Source: an uncultured Clostridia bacterium (lineage in GTDB: Bacteria; Bacillota; Clostridia; Oscillospirales; QAKW01). From it: a DNA stretch of 23,125 bases. Of the stretch, positions 8,038 through 14,400 are shown in pieces. Made by a program: the position numbers and the translations under genes. The stretch's first letter is position 1. Every line of letters starts with the position of its first letter. The notes beneath the pieces were generated by a model. It had not been told where the DNA came from, did not search any database, and was given only the letters and a program-made list of their open reading frames with translations. Where the stretch lies: contig CALXGU010000004.1 of assembly GCA_944387905.1 (NCBI GenBank), positions 1 through 23,125 on the forward strand, written 5' to 3'.

Positions 8038-8901
8038 TTATGCGCGGTTTACGGAACCGAAAAGTTCCATTTTTTCCTTGACTGTCGCTTTGATGGCTTC
8101 AAAGCCGGGAGCGAGAAGCTTTCTGGGGTCAAAGCCTTTGCCCTCAAGATCCTTGCCCGCTTCGATATATTTTCTAGTAGCCTCCGCAAAAGCGAGCTGA
8201 CATTCGGTGTTGACATTTATTTTGGCAACGCCCATCGAGATAGCCTTTTTGATCATATCTGCAGGTATACCGGTACCGCCGTGCAGAACAAGCGGCATGC
8301 CGTTTGTCTTTTCGGATATGAGCTTGAGAGCGTCAAAATCAAGACCTGCCCAGTTGGCCGGATATTTACCGTGAATGTTTCCGATACCGGCAGCAAGCAT
8401 TGTAACGCCCAGATCCGCAATAAGCTTGCATTCATCAGCGTCAGCAACTTCGCCTTTGCCGACAACACCGTCCTCTTCGCCTCCGATAGCGCCGACCTCA
8501 GCCTCTACAGACAGACCTTTCTGCTGCGCAAGTGCGATGATTTCCTTTGTCTTTTCGATATTTTCTTCAATGCCGTAGTGAGATCCGTCAAACATGACCG
8601 AAGAGAAACCGTCTCTGATAACGGCTTTGGCGCCTTCATATGAACCGTGATCAAGATGCAGCGCGACCGGAACCGTGATTCCGAGAGTCTCGATCATGCC
8701 TTTTACCATGCCTACAACGGTATTATAACCGCACATATATTTCCCGGCGCCTTCCGAAACACCGAGAATAACAGGAGAGTTGTTTTCCTGAGCTGTCAGA
8801 AGAATCGCTTTTGTCCATTCAAGATTGTTGATATTGAACTGTCCGACAGCATAGTGACCCTCGTATGCTTTTTTCATCATATCTTTTGCAGAAACTAACA
8901 T
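8038..8901 (-). CDS. fba: Class II fructose-1,6-bisphosphate aldolase
   Basis: This 287-aa enzyme cleaves fructose-1,6-bisphosphate to glyceraldehyde-3-phosphate and dihydroxyacetone phosphate using Zn2+. Visible family motifs are LHLDHG (81-86, catalytic Asp84 and zinc ligand His85), MFDGSHYG (103-110), EAEVGAIGGEEDG (133-145), NIHGKYP (175-181, zinc ligand His177), LVLHGGTGIP (204-213, zinc ligand His207) and INVNTECQ (228-235), which binds the substrate phosphate. Length is normal for the family. GGAGGA lies upstream of the ATG, and the gene has its own promoter, divergent from the DegV gene. A tagatose-bisphosphate aldolase is a possible alternative within this superfamily, but nothing nearby suggests tagatose metabolism. 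Confidence 0.93.
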   Translation of the reverse strand: MLVSAKDMMKKAYEGHYAVGQFNINNLEWTKAILLTAQENNSPVILGVSEGAGKYMCGYNTVVGMVKGMIETLGITVPVALHLDHGSYEGAKAVIRDGFSSVMFDGSHYGIEENIEKTKEIIALAQQKGLSVEAEVGAIGGEEDGVVGKGEVADADECKLIADLGVTMLAAGIGNIHGKYPANWAGLDFDALKLISEKTNGMPLVLHGGTGIPADMIKKAISMGVAKINVNTECQLAFAEATRKYIEAGKDLEGKGFDPRKLLAPGFEAIKATVKEKMELFGSVNRA

Positions 8902-8933
8902 GATAATATTCCTCCGTTTTTATTTTCCATATT

Positions 8934-8963
8934 ATTATACCCCTGCTTTATTTCAAAAGTCAA
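8934..8963 (-). promoter_or_regulatory. Sigma-A type promoter of fba
   Basis: On the minus strand, TTGACT (8963-8958), an 18-nt spacer and a perfect TATAAT (8939-8934) lie about 33 nt before the fba start. Confidence 0.7.
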
Positions 8964-8987
8964 TTATAATTTAAGTTATTGTATATC

Positions 8988-9016
8988 TTGACAATAAAAG
9001 CGAATTTGTTTACAAT
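8988..9016 (+). promoter_or_regulatory. Sigma-A type promoter of the DegV-family gene
   Basis: A perfect TTGACA (8988-8993), a 17-nt spacer and TACAAT (9011-9016). It is arranged back-to-back with the fba promoter in a 163-nt divergent region. Confidence 0.75.
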
Positions 9017-9064
9017 TATAGTTGTAAGGTTATTGCCTGTATAAAAATTGATCGGAGAAAATAA

Positions 9065-9913
9065 ATGTCAGCAGTAAAGATAACGGTTGACAGCACATGC
9101 GATCTTTCGCCTGAGCTGGTTGAAAAGCATGATATAACAGTTATACCCCTGTATACGATTTTGGGAGATAAGTCATATGCCGACGGCAGGGAGATACAGC
9201 CGGAAGGTATATATGAATTTGTGGCAAAGAATAACGTTTTGCCGAAAACCTCAGCGGCATCGGTAGATGATTATTTGCAGATATTCAAAAAATATACCGA
9301 TGCAGGAATGGAGGTCATTCATTTCAGTATATCCAGCGATATGTCCTCCAGCTACCAGAATGCCGTCATAGCGGCACAGGAGTTGGGCGGAGTATATGTA
9401 GTGGATTCAATGAATTTATCGACCGGATCGGGGCTGCTGGTGCTTGATGCGGCGGATTACAGGGAACAGGGTCTGCCGGCATCCGAGATCGCAAAGCTCG
9501 TGCGTGAGCATGTTCCGCTGGTGCGCGCCAGTTTCGTTATAGATAATCTTGATTATCTGCGTATGGGCGGGCGCTGCTCAGCAGTAGCTGTACTCGGCGC
9601 GAACCTGCTTAAAATAAAGCCGAGAATAGAGGTAAAAAACGGCAAAATGGGTATGGGCGGAAAATACCGCGGCATGTATGATAAAGTATCTATAAAATAT
9701 GCTGAGGATATGCTGTCTCTTCCGAATATAAATACCCGTCGTGTTTTTGTGACACATACTAAATGCGATGAAAGTTTAATAAACCAGGTGGTAGAAACAG
9801 TCAAAAGCCTTGTGAACTTTGAAGAATTACTTGTGACGACCGCAGGCTGTGTCATTACCAGCCACTGCGGACCTAATACACTCGGAGTGCTTTTTGAAGT
9901 GAAAAAGCAATAG
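9065..9913 (+). CDS. DegV family fatty-acid-binding protein (FakB-like)
   Basis: This 282-aa protein belongs to the DegV/FakB family, which binds a single fatty acid and presents it to the kinase FakA. Motifs seen: VDSTCDL near the N terminus; KTSAAS (about 61-66) where FakB proteins have a TS..S sequence; SISSDMSSSYQNA (about 88-100), which contacts the carboxylate or phosphate; DSMNLSTGSGLLVLDAA; a DYLRMGGRC region; and HCGPNTLGVLFE at the C terminus. GGAG precedes the ATG. It is a monocistronic gene with a strong promoter. The presence of a FakA homologue at 18018 makes a fatty-acid kinase role plausible, but genomes often carry several DegV paralogues and the ligand cannot be read from the sequence. 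Confidence 0.88.
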   Translation: MSAVKITVDSTCDLSPELVEKHDITVIPLYTILGDKSYADGREIQPEGIYEFVAKNNVLPKTSAASVDDYLQIFKKYTDAGMEVIHFSISSDMSSSYQNAVIAAQELGGVYVVDSMNLSTGSGLLVLDAADYREQGLPASEIAKLVREHVPLVRASFVIDNLDYLRMGGRCSAVAVLGANLLKIKPRIEVKNGKMGMGGKYRGMYDKVSIKYAEDMLSLPNINTRRVFVTHTKCDESLINQVVETVKSLVNFEELLVTTAGCVITSHCGPNTLGVLFEVKKQ

Positions 9914-10006
9914 TAAAGTTTCACAAAATTTTTATATCAAAAATGTTTAAAGTGAACAAAAAATATAAATTAAAGCTGTTTTTTGTTAAAAAATTAAAAT
10001 TTACTA

Positions 10007-10038
10007 TTGAACTTTTAGAATTAATAGTATAGTATATT
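10007..10038 (+). promoter_or_regulatory. AT-rich probable promoter region of the DUF3810-like gene
   Basis: TTGAAC (10007-10012) is followed by TATAGT (10028-10033, 15-nt spacer) and TATATT (10033-10038, 20-nt spacer). Neither spacing is ideal, so the exact boxes are uncertain. The 154-nt gap before this gene is strikingly AT-rich and holds no other gene or clear terminator. Confidence 0.35.
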
Positions 10039-10067
10039 ATATATATAGCGTTCAAGGAGGATTATTC

Positions 10068-11468
10068 ATGAGTGAAAACTTAGAAAAAACTGTATCTTCT
10101 GAAGAAACTTCAGCAGTTGACAATTTCAGCGATACTTCAACAGAGGTAGAACTTGAACTTGACGATCTTAATGATCAAAAGGTAAATCCTGAAATTGATA
10201 TGACAATGGGAGAAAAGCTTAAGGTTTTGCTTATGAAACCGCTTGTCACTTCAATTATCAAATGGGTGTTTGTAGTAATCGGTATAGTAGGATTGGTGCT
10301 TTATCTGGTTGCAGGCAAAAGCCTTGCACAAGCATTCAAAGGTGTTTCAGGCGGAATAGCATCTTTCTTTAGTATAATCCCGATCTCAATGATTGAAATA
10401 CTTATATGCGCTGCAGCTTTGGGTATATTTGCATACTTGGTATTTATAATAGTAAGAACTATTCAGGTCAAGGGTAAATTCCACAAAGGCGGACTGTGGG
10501 TTCAGTTTGGTTACACGCTTTTGGCAGTAGCCGGAGTATTCTCAATTTTGTTTTCTATGTGCTACGGAGTATTTACATATCGCGATCCTCTGTCAGAGTC
10601 TACGGAGTATACCGACGAAAATGTTACAAACTATGACTTCAGCAAAACTATGCTCTATCTTATTGACGGAATAAATAATTCACTTTATTATGGAAGTGAA
10701 AATATATTTTTTAATAAGTACGGCTCATCTAAATATGCCAACGAAGGCCGTTCGACTGATGTGATTTCAGAAAAAATATCCGAGGCCTTTGATAATGCCG
10801 CTCAGGATATTCCGAGTTTGTCAGGTAATGCTCTTAATGCAAAAGAACTTTTGTTCTCTGATATTTATTCAAAATTCAGAATTTCAAGTATATATTCACC
10901 GTTTACAGGTGAACTTTGCGTCAACACTGATTATCCCGAGGTTATAATGCCGATGCAGATAGCTAAGATGATGGCGGTGCAGCGCGGATATACTGATGAC
11001 GGTGATGCATCCTTTATAGCATTTCTTGTTTGTACAAAATATTCGGATGATTATTATATCAATTATTCCGGTTATTTCAACGCATATCTTGAACTCAGCT
11101 CCGTATTCTATAACGAAAACGGTAAAAACCTTCATCTTTACATGGCCAACGCTCTTAAGGAAAGTGCAAAGAAAGAGTATGTCCAGCTTGTAAAAGAGCT
11201 TGATACTTTGTACGGTCTCTCAAGCGATATAGAGTATATAGCCGCAACTGAGAAGCTTCCTGCATCAGATTACTGCGATGTTGCAAAGCTCATGCTTGTC
11301 AATTTTGAAGATAACGTGGCTTCCGGCAATATAGCTATTGATAATACTGAAACAAAAGATTACGGACGTTTTTGCAACTATCTTGTAAACTACTATCTGC
11401 TTGATTATGATTTTGAAACTTCTGTTGAAGAAGTTTATGCAGAATATCATCCCAGCACGCTGAACTAA
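10068..11468 (+). CDS. DUF3810-like membrane protein lacking the HExxH zinc site
   Basis: A 466-aa protein with an acidic N-terminal cytoplasmic segment (1-45), three hydrophobic membrane segments (about 62-82, 106-129 and 145-168) and a large probably extracellular C-terminal domain. The C-terminal domain resembles DUF3810 as I know it: SPFTGELCVNTDYP (277-290), then IAKMMAVQRGY (298-308), DASFIAFLVC (313-322) and INYSGYFNAY (331-340). In the family these read approximately PFTGEANVN, HEMAHQRGF, EANFLAFL and YSGYL. Here the H-E-x-A-H positions are K300, M301, M302, A303 and V304, and the third-ligand Glu is Asp313. It therefore looks like a catalytically inactive homologue. AAGGAGG precedes the ATG. 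Codon use is more AT-rich than in the flanking metabolic genes. The role is unknown. Confidence 0.65.
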   Translation: MSENLEKTVSSEETSAVDNFSDTSTEVELELDDLNDQKVNPEIDMTMGEKLKVLLMKPLVTSIIKWVFVVIGIVGLVLYLVAGKSLAQAFKGVSGGIASFFSIIPISMIEILICAAALGIFAYLVFIIVRTIQVKGKFHKGGLWVQFGYTLLAVAGVFSILFSMCYGVFTYRDPLSESTEYTDENVTNYDFSKTMLYLIDGINNSLYYGSENIFFNKYGSSKYANEGRSTDVISEKISEAFDNAAQDIPSLSGNALNAKELLFSDIYSKFRISSIYSPFTGELCVNTDYPEVIMPMQIAKMMAVQRGYTDDGDASFIAFLVCTKYSDDYYINYSGYFNAYLELSSVFYNENGKNLHLYMANALKESAKKEYVQLVKELDTLYGLSSDIEYIAATEKLPASDYCDVAKLMLVNFEDNVASGNIAIDNTETKDYGRFCNYLVNYYLLDYDFETSVEEVYAEYHPSTLN

Positions 11469-11474
11469 AAAAAT

Positions 11475-11500
11475 AAAACGCGGCAGTCGCCGCGTTTTTT
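11475..11500 (+). terminator. Rho-independent terminator after the DUF3810-like gene
   Basis: A perfect 10-bp stem (AAAACGCGGC with GCCGCGTTTT) closes on an AGTC tetraloop and is followed by a T-run. It begins 7 nt after the stop codon. Confidence 0.9.
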
Positions 11501-11531
11501 ATTGTTATAATTAATTATAGAGTGAAAAAAA

Positions 11532-11966
11532 TTGAAACAGAAAAATAATAAAATAGACTATATATTAGATAGAGTATATGCCAACAGACGTCTGCTGCTG
11601 TTGTACTTTGTGTCAGCATTTGTGTGTACAATAGTACGATATTTTGCACAAGAGCTGCTTTTAGCCAGCCAAAGTCTTTCTGATCATGAATCGGCATTGA
11701 TTGCATGGTGTATATGGACGCTTCTGTTTTATATATTTATGAAATTTGTTGTTTTTAAATCAAAAAAAACAAATATTTATAATTTGCTGACAAATATTAT
11801 TATATTCATACTTGTGAGCGCAGTTCTGTGGTTTACACGCCAGCTTTTTATCGGATTATTTTTTGTTTTAATATCCAACGGAAATATAGCAATGACAATA
11901 GGCGGAATTATTAATGAACTGCTGTGTCTGTTTTTAATGCTGAAAGTAGTTTTCAGAAAAAAATAA
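11532..11966 (+). CDS. Small four-helix membrane protein, TTG start
   Basis: A 144-aa protein with four hydrophobic segments (about residues 21-40, 57-75, 85-105 and 110-137), separated by short basic loops (FKSKKTN) and ending in FRKK. I start it at TTG (11532) because no in-frame ATG lies before the first membrane segment; the ribosome binding site is weak (GAGTG). The size and helix count recall the GtrA-like family, but no diagnostic motif is certain. The preceding terminator separates it from the DUF3810-like gene, and a TATAAT at 11506-11511 may be its -10. No function is assigned. Confidence 0.6.
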   Translation: MKQKNNKIDYILDRVYANRRLLLLYFVSAFVCTIVRYFAQELLLASQSLSDHESALIAWCIWTLLFYIFMKFVVFKSKKTNIYNLLTNIIIFILVSAVLWFTRQLFIGLFFVLISNGNIAMTIGGIINELLCLFLMLKVVFRKK

Positions 11967-12042
11967 GTCGCTGAAAAAACACATTGTTTGTGATATTTTT
12001 GGAATATTGATTTTGATTTAAGATAAAATAAAATAAATTGTA

Positions 12043-12071
12043 TTGTAATTTGCGGTTTTTTCATATATAAT
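12043..12071 (+). promoter_or_regulatory. Sigma-A type promoter of the 62-aa membrane protein gene
   Basis: TTGTAA (12043-12048), a 17-nt spacer and a perfect TATAAT (12066-12071) lie 29 nt upstream of the start codon. Confidence 0.6.
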
Positions 12072-12100
12072 ATATTAAATGTTATATAAGGAGGATGTTT

Positions 12101-12289
12101 ATGAGAAACAAAAATAATATAATCATAATTTGCTCTGTGTTGATCGGAATCAGTGCCGCAGTTGCGACAACATTATTTATATTGAAATATCTGAAAAAGA
12201 AAAAGTCTAAGCTCGACTGTACAAATTATATGTTTGAAAATGATTTTGACGACGAAAATGAAACTGAGTCGGAAAATGGGGAAATATAA
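12101..12289 (+). CDS. Small single-pass membrane protein (62 aa)
   Basis: The ATG at 12101 follows AAGGAGG by 6 nt; an ATG two codons earlier is too close to that site. The protein has a short basic N terminus (MRNKNN), one hydrophobic helix (about residues 7-28), a Lys-rich stop-transfer segment (KYLKKKKSK) and a very acidic tail (about residues 44-62, mostly Asp, Glu and Asn). The charge pattern suggests either a cytoplasmic acidic tail with the Lys cluster at the inner membrane face, or an uncleaved signal anchor. It has a good promoter and ribosome binding site, so it is probably expressed. I recognise no family. Confidence 0.6.
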   Translation: MRNKNNIIIICSVLIGISAAVATTLFILKYLKKKKSKLDCTNYMFENDFDDENETESENGEI

Positions 12290-12351
12290 TATAAGATATT
12301 TATAATAACGGTGTGCTTATATCTTCATCGCGCTAAAAAAATAATAAAAAC

Positions 12352-12384
12352 AAAAACCGGACTTGAAATACAAGCCCGGTTTTT
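12352..12384. terminator. Bidirectional terminator between the 62-aa gene and the YdbC/PC4-like gene
   Basis: AAAAACCGG pairs with CCGGTTTTT (9 bp), one mismatch follows, then CTTG pairs with CAAG around AAATA. A-tracts and T-tracts flank the stem on both strands, so it can end both convergent transcripts. Confidence 0.8.
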
Positions 12385-12391
12385 ATATTAA

Positions 12392-12616
12392 TTACTTAAT
12401 ATCCATATTGTTGAGAATGTCACGTAAAGCCAAAAGCTCTTCAGCGGTAAAAGAAATACCTTTATTCATTTTGGAACAATCCGGAGACCACTCTCTCAAA
12501 TCATACTTGGGATCTCTGCCCATCCAACTCACTTTGTTAAGAGCTTTTGCCCAACCATTGGAATTAACCGGCAGTTTTCCGAAAGTCTCGGTTATTTCAA
12601 AAGTAAATTCTGCCAT
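12392..12616 (-). CDS. YdbC/PC4-like single-stranded-DNA-binding protein
   Basis: This 74-aa protein resembles the bacterial YdbC members of the PC4 (transcriptional coactivator p15) fold, small dimeric proteins that bind single-stranded DNA. Typical sequence is NSNGWAKALNKVSWMGRDPKYDLREW (about 18-43), followed by SPDCSKMNKGISFTAEELLALRDIL. These residues form the curved beta-sheet and the C-terminal helix in known structures. AAGGAGG precedes the ATG. The gene has a good promoter and is divergent from the heat-shock operon, but the promoters are separate and nothing shows shared control. The family assignment is fairly secure; the cellular role in bacteria is poorly defined. Confidence 0.85.
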   Translation of the reverse strand: MAEFTFEITETFGKLPVNSNGWAKALNKVSWMGRDPKYDLREWSPDCSKMNKGISFTAEELLALRDILNNMDIK

Positions 12617-12655
12617 ACAGCGGCCTCCTTTTTATATTTTAATGCTTATGATTTT

Positions 12656-12685
12656 AGTATATATTAACAATATATTAAATGTCAA
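12656..12685 (-). promoter_or_regulatory. Sigma-A type promoter of the YdbC/PC4-like gene
   Basis: On the minus strand, a perfect TTGACA (12685-12680), an 18-nt spacer and TATACT (12661-12656) lie 39 nt before the start codon. Confidence 0.7.
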
Positions 12686-12715
12686 TAGAGTAAAATTATT
12701 TTTTGAATAAAACTA

Positions 12716-12749
12716 TTGACAAAGAGATAAAATAGTGCTAAATTATAAT
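12716..12749 (+). promoter_or_regulatory. Promoter of the hrcA heat-shock operon
   Basis: A perfect TTGACA (12716-12721) is followed at 17 nt by TAAATT (12739-12744) and at 22 nt by TATAAT (12744-12749). The former has correct spacing and would place the start of transcription at the edge of CIRCE. The region also contains an extra half-site, TAGTGCTAA (12733-12741). Confidence 0.65.
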
Positions 12750-12751
12750 CG

Positions 12752-12778
12752 TTAGCACTCAATGGCCAAGAGTGCTAA
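12752..12778 (+). promoter_or_regulatory. CIRCE operator (HrcA binding site)
   Basis: The perfect consensus TTAGCACTC-N9-GAGTGCTAA is present, with spacer AATGGCCAA. HrcA, encoded immediately downstream, binds this inverted repeat and represses the operon until heat shock inactivates it. Its position next to the likely transcription start fits repression by blocking polymerase. Confidence 0.97.
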
Positions 12779-12799
12779 AACAAATTGCAGGTGAAACAA

Positions 12800-13828
12800 A
12801 TGAAAGAACGATTAAATCGAATACTCAGATCTGTAATTGAAACATATATTGAAAACGGAGAACCGGTATCGAGTAAAGGTATACTTGAGCGGGAAGAGGA
12901 TATGAAAATATCATCAGCCACAGTACGAAATGACTTGGCGGAGTTAGAGCGTCTGGGATATCTGAAACAGCCGCATACGTCCGCTGGACGGATACCTACT
13001 GAATCGGGCTACAGATATTATGTAGACAATCTTCTGCCGCATAAAGAACTGGACAGACAGCTGGCGCTGAGTCTGGATAATGCAATACAGAACAGCACCA
13101 TGAGTATAGACGAATTTTTTAAAACCGCAATATCGGCATTTTCAAAAATAACGGGATATACCAGCGCGGCTGTAATATCGCATAACGATGATGACAGGAT
13201 TATAAAAATGGAAGTGGTCAAGTCGGCTGATGATATGATAAACCTGATCGTTATAACAAAAAGCGGTGTTGTAAAAAACAGTTTTTGTAGGCTGTATTTC
13301 CTTGCAAGTGACGAAGAGGTAAAAGAGCTGAACAAAACACTGGCCAGCTATATAGGAGATACAAACGTCGGATATCTTGATGATCAAACACTAGACAGGC
13401 TGGAAAAAGAGCTTGCCGGCAAGCAAAACAACTGGGATTTTATAGCCGGAGTAATAAAAAATATAGTGACAAGTATAAAAAAGCCGCATGTATTTGTAAG
13501 CGGGCAGGAAAAAATGCTGTCATATCCGGAATTTTATGAGATTCATAAAGCAAAAAATGTAATGTCGTTTTTGAGTGAAGAAGAGCAGGTCTACGGGGTA
13601 CTAAATAAAAACCCGGACAATATGCTGAACATAATAATAGGAAGCGAAATAGGCGGCGATACATTAAGCGATATGGGACTTGTAGTGAGAAGATATAACG
13701 GAGACGGGAATGAGTATACATTCAGTCTGTTCGGACCCAAACGCATGGATTATGGTAAAACAGTATCACAGGTTGAATACTTTATGAAATGCATTGAGAG
13801 ATATTTAAAAGACAGGGGGGCAGAATAA
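12800..13828 (+). CDS. hrcA: Heat-inducible transcription repressor HrcA
   Basis: This 342-aa protein is the CIRCE-binding repressor of class I heat-shock genes. The N-terminal winged-helix domain contains VSSKGI, SSATVRNDLAELERLGYL and the wing PHTSAGRIPTESGYRYYVD, nearly invariant in the family. The middle and C-terminal part holds the GAF-like dimerisation domain (VIGSEI-like IIIGSEIGGDTLSDMGLV region, about 280-300). I start it at the ATG at 12800, with GCAGGTG 6 nt upstream, rather than at an in-frame TTG 15 nt earlier. The stop overlaps the grpE start by one base (TAATG), implying coupled translation. It is autoregulated through the CIRCE just upstream. Confidence 0.95.
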   Translation: MKERLNRILRSVIETYIENGEPVSSKGILEREEDMKISSATVRNDLAELERLGYLKQPHTSAGRIPTESGYRYYVDNLLPHKELDRQLALSLDNAIQNSTMSIDEFFKTAISAFSKITGYTSAAVISHNDDDRIIKMEVVKSADDMINLIVITKSGVVKNSFCRLYFLASDEEVKELNKTLASYIGDTNVGYLDDQTLDRLEKELAGKQNNWDFIAGVIKNIVTSIKKPHVFVSGQEKMLSYPEFYEIHKAKNVMSFLSEEEQVYGVLNKNPDNMLNIIIGSEIGGDTLSDMGLVVRRYNGDGNEYTFSLFGPKRMDYGKTVSQVEYFMKCIERYLKDRGAE

Positions 13829-14385
13829 TGCCGGAGAATAAGCAAACGAGTACAGAGACAAACCAGCAGGAAGTTGCTCAAACGCCTGCTGAAAATGAAG
13901 AAGAACAAAAACAGCCTAAAGAAAAAAAGGCGGCAGCTAAAAAGAAAAAGGAAAATGAGTTTGAAACAAAATTCAATCAGCTCAATGACACATATCTACG
14001 TATGCTTGCAGAGTATGATAATTACCGCAAACGTACGCAGAAAGAAAAAGACGGTATGTTTTTTGACGGGATATCAAAGGTAGTTTTGGCGATATTGCCG
14101 GTGTTGGATAATTTTGAGCGCGCGCTTATGAGCCCGAGCAACGATGAAGAGTTCAGGAACGGAATAGACATGATCTATAAACAGATGCTGACATCGCTTG
14201 ATAGCCTGGGAATCAAAGAGTTGGAATGTAAAGGACAGAAATTCGACCCGAAAAAGCATAACGCCATAATGCACATAGAAGATGAGCAATACGGCGAAGA
14301 TGAAATAGTAGAAGTATTCCAAAAGGGATATATATATAAAGATGAAACAATAATACGACATGCGGTCGTGAAAGTAGCTAATTAA
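13828..14385 (+). CDS. grpE: Nucleotide exchange factor GrpE
   Basis: This 185-aa protein releases ADP from DnaK to reset the chaperone cycle. A charged, low-complexity N terminus rich in Gln, Glu and Lys (1-45) leads into a long helix (RMLAEYDNYRKRTQKEKD, about 54-71) that forms the GrpE dimer. It is followed by FFDGISKVVLAILPVLDNFERAL and the C-terminal beta domain ending in GYIYKDETIIRHAVVKV. All are diagnostic of GrpE. GGGGGG lies upstream of the ATG, which overlaps the hrcA stop. The Lys/Glu-rich N-terminal extension is longer than needed for the core fold, as is usual in Firmicutes. It is co-transcribed with hrcA and dnaK. Confidence 0.96.
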   Translation: MPENKQTSTETNQQEVAQTPAENEEEQKQPKEKKAAAKKKKENEFETKFNQLNDTYLRMLAEYDNYRKRTQKEKDGMFFDGISKVVLAILPVLDNFERALMSPSNDEEFRNGIDMIYKQMLTSLDSLGIKELECKGQKFDPKKHNAIMHIEDEQYGEDEIVEVFQKGYIYKDETIIRHAVVKVAN

Positions 14386-14400
14386 TCGGAGGTATATAGT

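Noticed and set aside
10068..10068. AT-rich 9914-10067 as a replication origin or riboswitch
   Set aside because: No DnaA boxes, repeats or stable stem with a U-run are visible. The stretch reads as an ordinary AT-rich promoter region.
12722..12749. TATAAT at 12744-12749 as the main -10 box of hrcA
   Set aside because: It lies 22 nt from TTGACA, too far for a standard sigma-A promoter. TAAATT at 17 nt is less perfect but correctly spaced. The choice remains open.
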